Below are positions 56,349 to 64,000 of a stretch of 64,000 bases of DNA, piece after piece (within the stretch, counting starts at the first letter, position 1; each line of letters begins with the position of its first letter). This DNA is from Berberis thunbergii. Taxonomy: Eukaryota > Streptophyta > Magnoliopsida > Ranunculales > Berberidaceae. The stretch lies in contig QNQO01008326.1 of assembly GCA_003290165.1 (NCBI GenBank), forward strand, positions 62,001 through 126,000, in the 5' to 3' direction. The notes under the pieces are model-generated. The model was not told the DNA's origin. It searched no databases and worked only from the letters and a program-made list of their open reading frames with translations. Both the position numbers and the translations under genes were made by a program.

Positions 56349-57003
56349 TGATGATACATAAAAACAATCACACCACGGAGCCGTACACGTGTCATGATGA
56401 TCTCGATGAATCATGACCTCAAGCGTCTGCCCAACACTGATTCGCCCCAAGCGGTTCTAAGCCTGTCTAACTACAGTCCGCCAGGCGGACCCGAAATCTC
56501 ACAAGCCCAAACGTCTCACAGTTATCCTCAATACCCAAAAGACATCTTCAGGCAAGTATCTTGAGGATCAGCTTCAGACGGGCAACTACAATTGCTCTCT
56601 GCTTCCAACAAGGAAGCAAACACTAAATTATCTTTCACACAGGGAAACTCTCTTTTACGGATTGCTCTTGGATTGAAAACTATCTCCCGCATACCTAGGA
56701 GCACGGAGCTAACAAGGAACTTCCCTCCTACAACACGATTTCTAATGAAGATCTCCTTCCTAAACTACGCCTACCATGGCCTGGTAGAACCAGAACTCAT
56801 TGCATTATAAATAAGACATGTGGTTGGTGAGCCAATGTACTTTACAAATTTTCTGTTACAAATATTACACCCTCCTCAAAGACCTGTCTAACTTTAGCAT
56901 CAGAGTGTCATCGGGCACCCCACGGTGGTCTGTGGCTCACGTGCGTTACTTGTGTAGGTTAGCGAGATTAGATCAAATCAAGGAGCGAAAAAAGACCGCA
57001 TCA
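56349..57003 (+). repeat. Gypsy 3' LTR
   Basis: It starts TGATGATACATAAAAAC and parallels the 5' LTR to GAAAAAAGACCGCATCA. TATAAATAA occurs near 56806 at the matching position. Confidence 0.85.
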
Positions 57004-57296
57004 AGTAGTATTACTTGTAGCACCATACTCTTCATGGTGATACATTATTGTATCACTTTATTTGTGAAAATGTGTAAAATTGTTTAGTGGATGGTTACAG
57101 CTCAAAAGTGTTATTGTTTTGGGGGTTATTACAAAAATGTCAATTTGATGTAATGATTCTCTTTTGATTTTGGTAGCAATGCAAGAGGATCTATTTTCGG
57201 CAAATTGATCAGATCCTATCTCCCAAGCCTTGCAACAGTACTTTCTACACAGGAACTTTCGAGCAAGGATATTGTATTTGTAGGGCTTGTCTAACG

Positions 57297-57425
57297 GGCG
57301 AGGAAATGAGCGAGGAAACGGGCGAGGGAGGGGGGTGGAACCCTCCATCCCCCATTCACGCATCTCGAGGGGGATGGAGGGTTCCACCCCCCTCCCTCGC
57401 CCGTTTCCTTGCTCGTTTCCTCGCC
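57297..57425. repeat. Near-perfect 57-bp-arm hairpin element
   Basis: The left arm 57297-57353 (GGCGAGGAAATGAGCGAGG onwards) and the right arm 57369-57425 match inversely at 55 of 57 positions around a 15-nt loop. The arms are purine-rich on one side with GGGAGGGGGGTGGAACCCTC. It is related in style to 29338-29466. Confidence 0.9.
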
Positions 57426-58850
57426 AATTAGAATTCCCCATGTGCTAATATCATCAAATCTGTAAATGTGGTCTTCAAGTTAATGTTATAATCCATAATC
57501 CATGTAGTTATATTATTGCATTGTGTTGTGAACTGGGCTCACAAGAAGTGACGTAAGACCCCACGTTTAAAAGGCGATGCACACGTGTACGGCTGATAGA
57601 TGCCAAAGCTAGTAAGTTTAAAAGGCTAAGACCCACCAGAGAAAATCCAATCAAGTGAGTGAAAGTAGTGGTAGGCCCCCAGTTGAAGTTGAAATGCCCA
57701 CTCAAAATTGGGTCTGAGATTGTATGGATCATGCAAGAGTTGTGTAGGGTCCATAAAAGGGGAGATGAAGGAATGATAGGTCAAGATCAATGTGAACTTG
57801 GAGCTTCAAATGTTGTGTTAATGGGTAAAAGGTAAAAGATGTAGAAGGGAAAAGAGAACACTGGTTGATGAGGAGAGAAGGAGAAATAATGCAAAAGGTG
57901 CAAAATGAGGTTTGATGTGAAAATGATTTTCATCCCAAGCTATCTCATGACCAAGATTCATCTTCCAACTCTCTAGATCGATTAATGTTTTTACTTTTTT
58001 CTTTTTTCCAAATGAAAAATACAAGTTCAGACTTAATAGGACCAAGAACAAACATGAGTTTATCCATCACCTTAGTGTGCAATGAGTACAAGATGATCTC
58101 CCAAAAGTCAGATCCAACATCAACCCCACTTGTTCAACTTCGAATAAAATCTTTTCTTCCATTGTCGACATACAACATTACTCCTCAAACATGGCGTGCA
58201 TTGCCCATACTCGCTCGCTCCCCTATTATAAAATACAAAACACTTTCAGAGAGAATATACTCTCCAGGCTTGCATGTACAAGTGATTAATTTTCTATGCA
58301 TTCATCCTTTTACACTTTAAACCTCTCTTTAGTAAGAACACACAAACATCTCAATTACTTGTTTATGGTATTGGGATTTTTGCTTTCTCTTTTTACCATG
58401 TTTAATGTGGTTGGGATTCTTCAAAACCTTTGCCTTTCTCTTCTTACCATGTTGTGTATTCTAAAAATAGCTCTCTCACTCTCTTTCTCTCCACATTAAT
58501 GACTAGTAAGTGAAGTGAGAAAGGGATGTGATATCATGCATTGATTTGGGGTAGTGAGCCAACTTTTTCTCCAATTGATAGAGAAATCCTCCTAGTAGTT
58601 AGCTTTTGTGCGACTCCCAAACTTTATCATGAATATTAAAGTGAACCCAATAAGATCCCATTGTCTCCTCTGCCATGCTTTCTTTACCTCAGCATTCTTT
58701 CTCTCTAATCCCCCCAAAAAAGCCTTAGAACAAGACAACAAGAATTCAACAAACCAACCACCAGGCTTTCTAATATTTTATGTACAAAATGACCTGTCTC
58801 TCATGTGTTTTTCTACCTTATTATTGCTCCTCCCCATCAACCTCATCTCA
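57426..58850. other. Upstream (promoter) region of MIR166
   Basis: No protein-coding gene is recognised. It is pyrimidine-rich towards the hairpin. Short chance frames only. Confidence 0.5.
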
Positions 58851-58857
58851 TATATAT
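58851..58857 (+). promoter_or_regulatory. Candidate TATA box of the MIR166 gene
   Basis: TATATAT lies 105 nt upstream of the hairpin base in otherwise pyrimidine-rich DNA, which would place transcription start near 58885. This is inferred from spacing only. Confidence 0.4.
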
Positions 58858-58961
58858 CCTGCTCCTTTTGTTACTAGTTCAAACCAGCCTTGTGAGTTTG
58901 ATTATTGAATCATTATGAGAGAGCTAGCTAGCTAGGTGTGTTGATGATGCATCATGAAGAA

Positions 58962-59115
58962 GGAAAGCTGGTGTTTGGAATGAGGTTTGATCCAAGATCC
59001 AATTCCAATATCACCTATATAAGGTTTTCTTTCCATAACATAGATACTGGGGTTTTCAACATAAGTCCATGGATCGATCTCGGACCAGGCTTCATTCCTT
59101 ACACCAAGCTTTCCA
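58962..59115 (+). ncRNA. MIR166: MIR166 precursor hairpin
   Basis: Positions 59080-59098 read TCGGACCAGGCTTCATTCC, the invariant miR165/166 core; the 21-nt mature form would end TT at 59100. The 5' arm at 58977-58997 begins GGAATGAGGTTTGATCC and pairs with it as the star strand with 2-nt 3' overhangs. It leaves two mismatches (miR positions 2 and 6) and three G:U pairs. The stem continues outward: GGAAAGCTGGTG near 58962-58973 pairs with CACCAAGCTTTCC near 59104-59116. It also continues inward to a loop of about 70 nt. The mature strand is on the 3' arm, as in all known MIR166 genes. miR166 guides cleavage of class III HD-ZIP mRNAs (leaf polarity, vasculature, meristem). The short ATG frame across the hairpin (58938-59123) is not a protein gene. 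A donor-like GTAATA follows at 59121, so the primary transcript may be spliced. Confidence 0.95.
59080..59100 (+). ncRNA. miR166: Mature miR166 (3' arm)
   Basis: The 21-nt segment starts TCGGACCAGGC and ends TTCATTCCTT. It keeps the 19-nt core shared by plant miR165/166. The CTT ending differs from the commonest CCC ending but falls outside the part that drives target pairing. Confidence 0.9.
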
Positions 59116-61485
59116 ACAGGTAATATAGAGTTTTTCGGAAACCAAAGTAAGTACGTTTGTGCAAAAACCCATTTCTTCAATCTTGTCTTGATCATCTCCC
59201 AAATGAAATTGAACTATCCATTAATTAAGTTTTAGGAATATATGTGTTTGATAGCCCATATAGATTATTTCTCTAGTTTTAGAATCGTGAACTAGGCTCT
59301 GTCACGTCTCACTTTTGTGTAGATAGTTAGTTGCACATATTAGTTTTGGTATATATGTTTATCAGACCTAGTTGAAGGAGTTACTATCATATAGTCAAGT
59401 ATTAGGGTTTGAAGTATAATTGGGTTTTATAGTCAACTTTTTGTTAGCAAATTGCTCAAATCGGTGAGCTAGACTTCATATTTCTTTTTCATGTGTATGA
59501 ATCCTCTCCATGTTGTAACAAAAATTTGAGCCCCATTTCTGTGTTAACTTCAAGTGGAATCAGTATGTTTACAGTAACTGTATCCTTGGATTTCTCCTCG
59601 CTAATGAACTCACATTTTAGCAATTTACTTGCACCACAGGGAGGTTTGTAGACTATCTAGACTAAAGTGTTGCTGAAACAGTTAGTTCTGTCATAAGATC
59701 TGTAGATTACAAAGTATGTTTTGAATCAATGGAGCAACAGCCAGCTAGCTATAACTTCAAATCTGGATACTGTCAATACCATCGTAAACCCATTTTTTGG
59801 ATCTTATTGTTTTCTTGAGAGAGTTTTAGCTAGGGATTGAATCAATCTAGGAGCTTATTATGCTTCTAGTTTTTATACTTTTAACTATTTGTGCTATATA
59901 CATGGTTTACCTCCTTTTAGTACAGTTTTGCAAGACTAATTCAAAGCTGAAACAATATTGTAAATATTTACACTATGCTTCCATTCTAAATGATGATATA
60001 TAAACTGCATTTTGTAGAAGCTATCTAGGGTGCTTAATTATATTATTTGATTACTTGTGGCCAATTAATTAACAAGTGGGTGTCATAAATAATTGTGTTT
60101 GTTTGCAATTGAGTTGCAGTGGAAAATTCAAGCTCTACGTTGTTGTTTGTTGCCACTCACAGAGTAGTTTTTACTATTCTAGCTCTTGTACGTATATATG
60201 TATATATATACCTCTTGGCTCTTTATAGAAGATAGAAACGTATATCTGCCACTTATTAGCATTATGTTATGTCAAGGTCCTGTAGTTATGTAACCATTTA
60301 TGTCTTTAGAAAGCAAACACATGTGTCACTTATAGTCACTTACAAGTAGCCAAATGAACGCATTTTTTGAGCTACTTATAGGTATCAATGGCATTATAAG
60401 TTATCCCCCTCCTCCTTCCCCCGCCCTCCTTTTAAGTGTCTACGAGTGATTTTCACCTTACAAATAGTGCAAACAAACACCTCGAGTGTTGAAAATAGGA
60501 AAGATGGCTACTTGAGCAAGTTTCTTTTTAATTGGTTTCTAGGTGAGATTTCATTAACAACCAGGATTTTAGTTGAAGATCTTATTCTGCTAGTTTTGAA
60601 GAATGTTCTCTCTTCTATTCTTTTCTTTGTTTGGGTTTCTAGTACTTCTTAGATTATGAAGCAATACGATTATTTGATAATTGTTCTAGTAATACGAAAT
60701 ATTTGTATTGGAGTCTGGTGACGCACCTTCGGCACATCACATTGAATTAGCTGTAACGTGCACAACACCAAGATGTCTATGATAGTTTAAGAGCAAATAT
60801 TTATTTATTTGTTTTGTTATTAGAATGCCCATTAATAGTGTAAGAAAAAAAAGTTAAGAGTTGATTGTAATGAAACACGGTTCTTTGATTATTCTTATCG
60901 AAGGCATGGAAAATTTATTCATTTATTTTATAAAGGGCGAGCAGGGTTTTATTGGATCACGTAACCATTAAATGCCTTAAACAACTTTTGAACCCTAAAC
61001 TTGCGCTACCATCTGCTATCAGTCTACCGGCTAATCTAGCTATCACCCATTGGCTAAGCCATCAAAATTTAGTTTGGAATTGTTGAGCAACTTATTCCCT
61101 GTAGATCTCAAGGTGGGTTGTCGTGAAATTACAGTCTGTTAGCCTAATATCTACAAAATTAACTCAAAATTCATCATGGCCATTTATACCAATGCGCCAA
61201 CCACCTTTTTCAGGTTCTTATGATTGTTCCTTTAATTTCTTCAAGAAATTCATGATCAATTTTGGTGTTTTTACTTGTTTTTGTTTTAAAATTTTTATTT
61301 TACAATATTAATACCTCAAACTCACCCTTCAAACTCTCAAAAGCATACATGGTTTACAAAGCTTTCCATGTGAAGCTCTGAACAACCCCAATTAGAGTGT
61401 ATGGGGCATATCGTTCATAAGGAGGGATTTTCTGCTAATTCGACAAGGTGGAGGCCATGCTCAAATGGCCAAGGCATAACGCCAT
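59116..61485. other. MIR166 downstream region
   Basis: GTAATA at 59121 and TTGCAG ending at 60118 could bound an intron of the primary microRNA transcript (about 1 kb). No other gene is recognised to 61485. Confidence 0.35.
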
Positions 61486-61699
61486 TAGGGATGGCAGTGA
61501 GGCGGAGTGGGGCGGATTCGGGCAAATCCATTTCCGCCTAGCCAAATATCACAGATTCCTGAATCCGCAACGAATATGTGACGGATACCATTTGAATCCC
61601 CTGAAACGACCCCGAAATCCGTTTCGACACATCCAAAATTGCCTTATTCTAGACGAGCGGGGAGAATATCCATGAAAATTCGCCCCACTACCATCCCTA
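61486..61699. mobile_element. Short hAT-type MITE (TAGGGATGGCA ends)
   Basis: It starts TAGGGATGGCAGTGAGGCGG and ends TCGCCCCACTACCATCCCTA, which are inverted repeats. The same ends and GGGGCGGAT subterminal blocks occur in the 1328-bp element at 14774-16101. The 8-bp flanks (AACGCCAT and AACATAAT) match at only 5 of 8 positions. At 214 bp it is a deletion derivative or an independent MITE. Confidence 0.72.
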
Positions 61700-61789
61700 A
61701 ACATAATGACACTATATATATTGGGGGATTTTATTTTCTAATTTAAACTATGAAAATAAATATGAAAATTACGGTAAAGATAATAAAAC

Positions 61790-63330
61790 TATAGGGATGG
61801 CAAATATGAGAAAATAGCTAAGAGTTTATTTCCACACACCAAACACATGTTTATAAATCAATCTTCAATAATCACTTGTTAACTCGTGAGAAACAATGCT
61901 CAAGATTAATCGTGCGTTAATCTTATTATTTTCCCAAGTTTGTTGAATTAAACTTAGCATCGCTTTCAAATTATTCTTATCATACTATCTAATCATGAAT
62001 CACAAGTTAGATAAAAATCTAAGATCATTAAGTTTTGTGGAAAATATGAACACTGGCTAGGCAATTACAAGTATGATCAACATCTTGTTCTTACCTAAGT
62101 TTTTACTTAATCTTACCAACGTTCCTTGGTATTTACTACTTGTGAGTACAAGATTATAACGATTAAGTGAAACTCTCTTATACTCTAGCCCCAGATCCTA
62201 ACACGCTTACTAAGTTGGCCACCTTAACAAACATACAAAGAAAAGTTATCTTTAAAGCAGTTAAGCAAAACACAATCACTAATCAGCAAGTTAGATTAAA
62301 TTCAATTAATTAATAAAACACATGTTCGGGGCTTCGAATCCACTCCTAACTAAGAGGAGTTTAGCTAGACATATTAATTATGTTTGAATAGTAATGTAAA
62401 TTAATTATCCAACTATAAATAATAAAAATAGAAGGTGAAAGAAACAAAACACTATCGCCAACTGCGTGGTGGTAGAGAGTGGGTGTCTAGGGTGTTAATA
62501 GCGGACTGAAGAGAATAAAAACTCTTCCCCACGATCTCAGGTCTGCTCCTTTGATCTTCTCGGTTCTAAATTAGAGTGTGAGATAGAAGGGGATGACGAT
62601 GGATAGAGTGGTTGTGCAAGGGAGGTTGACGACGATCAGGGACAACGAGAGAGAGGGATTGAGATGAGGGTGTGGAACGATGGAGGTTGTGGTCGATGTG
62701 GCTAGGGTTTCTTGATTTGCGACAAACAAAGAGATGAAGGCGATGAAGGGGGTCGGCTGAGATGGGGTTTGTGCTTGCGATGAATTGCGAGGAGCAGGGT
62801 GATGATGGGCTCAGAAAGAGCGAGTAGTGGGTGTGTGAGTGAGGCTTGCTGCAGTTGTGGATGCTTGATGGACTGTTGCGAGGAGGAGGAGTGTTGATGG
62901 TGGTCTGTTGGCTGTGATGGCAAAGATGGTTGATAAGGAGGTTGTAGACGGGTTTGCGAGGAACAGGAGGGTGCGGCTATGGATTGTGAAAGCGAGGGTG
63001 CGTGGTTGTGGATGGGTGTCGTATTGTTGTGGTTGCAAGCGTGAAGAGGCTATGGATGGGTGTTTTTTTTTAAAGCAAGTTATCATCCCTTTTATAATTG
63101 TTTTCTTCTCTGTTTCCTTCTTTGCGTGGTTTCCATTTGCAATCAGTATTTCTAAACTGTCAATTTGCTTCACTTAGCTTCTATTTTGGAATCTTGTAAT
63201 TGAAAACCTACAAAAATACGAAAATAAAAATTAGTACCCTAATTAACAAGTAATAGCAAAAACAATATATAAAAATATGGTACACACTTATCTTTTGCTA
63301 GTCCTCGAGCAAATTCAAGAAACGAAATTA
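61790..63330 (-). other. Probable degenerate unclassified repeat
   Basis: The - strand contains CTCGAGGACTAGCAAAAGAT (63287-63306) and long AT-rich stretches that look like interspersed-repeat DNA. The GC-richer part (62450-63060) has open frames on both strands with low-complexity Ser/Pro/His- or Gly/Val-rich translations and no domain. No boundaries or target duplication were found. Treat as unresolved. Confidence 0.3.
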
Positions 63331-64000
63331 AAAGACTCAAATGGCTCAATCTATACTTTCCAACATTTGTCTAAGAGATTTTCAACGGATCATGACATGT
63401 TAAAATTCTTTGTAAACACAAGATTAAACCCACATCATTCAAAAACTAATACACGTTCATAGCAATGATATAAAAATTCACAATTAAATCAATCTAAGTG
63501 AATATGAAACTCAAGCGTGTGCCTAAAAGAATTAACCCAAAAATCTCACTGGGTGCACTCTTTTCTTTTTCACTAAATGTTTGGTAAAATCACTCTTCCT
63601 ATTCTAGTTATATGTGAGAGGATTGATGTAAAAGGAAAACAAATAGCTCACATATGATATAACAAGGAAGAAATGCAATTTTTTTTCTTCAGATATATGA
63701 TCTAATGGAAGGAATGCTACTAATTAAATGCAAGAACTAGTGACACCATATGCTCATATCTCATTTGAATCTCTACATCGTGACAGTGCAAGACACTCTC
63801 AATCAAAAAGTCTTAATTCAGGTTGTATTGAGAACAAGTGGTCAAAGGAAGAGAATGGACGGATAAGGAAATTACAAAGGGCTTAAAGAAATGGTGAAAA
63901 CATGACTAGGTGGTCTAATGATAATGAAGAGTTCCAACCATTATTTTGTATCTACTGAATGAAAAGAACTTGGCTATTTGTATGCTTTTGTAATACTGAA
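63331..64000. other. AT-rich DNA, nothing recognised
   Basis: No gene, repeat boundary or RNA motif was seen to the end of the window. Confidence 0.5.

Larger units (their letters stand above)
47487..57003 (+). mobile_element. Ty3/gypsy LTR retrotransposon, Tat clade, degenerate
   Basis: Two LTRs of about 653 bp enclose a tRNA-Asp-like primer site, a shortened gag, and pol in gypsy order: protease, RT, RNase H, a second RNase H, then integrase. After these come a tandem-repeat zone, an antisense ORF and a purine tract (GGGGAAAG, 56337-56344). Two RNase H domains and an antisense ORF before the 3' LTR mark the Tat group. Flanks AATAG (47482-47486) and AGTAG (57004-57008) are a probable 5-bp duplication with one mismatch. 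LTR divergence and many stops point to an old insertion. Confidence 0.9.
47347..57155. mobile_element. Long-TIR MITE split by the gypsy insertion
   Basis: The left flank of the gypsy element (CATTACACGAAATTGACATT, from 47347, through ACACTTTTGAGTTGTAAT to ACACTAAACAATTT) is matched in reverse by the right flank ending at 57155. The inverse there reads CATTACATCAAATTGACATT, then ACACTTTTGAGCTGTAA, then CACTAAACAATTTTA. TIRs are about 70 bp. Without the gypsy the element would be about 287 bp. It is non-coding; the class is not certain (Mutator-like MITEs have such long TIRs). Confidence 0.7.

Noticed and set aside
58938..59123. 61-codon ATG frame as a small protein gene
   Set aside because: It exactly overlaps the MIR166 foldback; the sequence is explained by hairpin pairing and the conserved miR166 core.
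62811..63173. 120-codon - strand frame (Ser/Thr/His-rich)
   Set aside because: Open on both strands with low-complexity translation and no exon-like borders.

Overview
This is nuclear DNA from a flowering plant, most likely a dicot. It has long AT-rich introns with GT/AG borders, three plant-type protein genes, a MIR166 microRNA gene, and a dense, nested load of plant transposable elements (LINEs, hAT and Tourist MITEs, a TRIM, a Ty3/gypsy Tat-clade element and a CACTA-like element). I cannot name the species. Exons were assembled by eye from reading frame, splice sites and family similarity. No transcript or database check was possible. Layout: (1) 1-17548 holds the last three exons (7109-7170, 9964-10123, 17378-17548) of a gamma-tubulin complex component 6 (GCP6) gene on the + strand. 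Its introns are packed with a 5'-truncated RTE LINE, several L1 LINE remnants and many MITEs. Upstream exons would lie before the window. (2) 19834-27330 is a complete 8-exon gene on the + strand for a 266-aa BPA1/BPL-type RRM protein (binding partner of ACD11). Its 3.2-kb third intron carries a hAT MITE and a TRIM. (3) 27331-36150 has no intact gene. It holds two hairpin elements, a Tourist-like MITE, and a CACTA-like element (about 31310-35877) that carries, on the - strand, fragments of at least three host genes: an aconitase, a phytyl-ester-synthase-like acyltransferase and an acid lipase. (4) 36735-46736 is a + strand gene for a 1071-aa ankyrin/RCC1 protein of the IBTK-like family, with a 5' UTR exon and 10 coding exons. 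(5) 47347-57155 is an old long-TIR MITE split by a degenerate Tat-clade Ty3/gypsy element (LTRs 47487-48139 and about 56349-57003). That element has dual RNase H, about 179-bp tandem repeats after pol, and an antisense ORF that is itself split by a hAT MITE. (6) 57156-64000 holds a 57-bp-arm hairpin, the MIR166 precursor (58962-59115), another hAT MITE and a degenerate unclassified repeat. The protein genes are not a pathway: microtubule nucleation (GCP6), ACD11-linked membrane/cell-death signalling (BPL), an ankyrin/RCC1 scaffold (IBTK-like), and post-transcriptional control of HD-ZIP III genes (miR166). Most of the window's history is transposon nesting: L1 into GCP6 introns, hAT elements into L1, gypsy into a MITE, hAT into gypsy.
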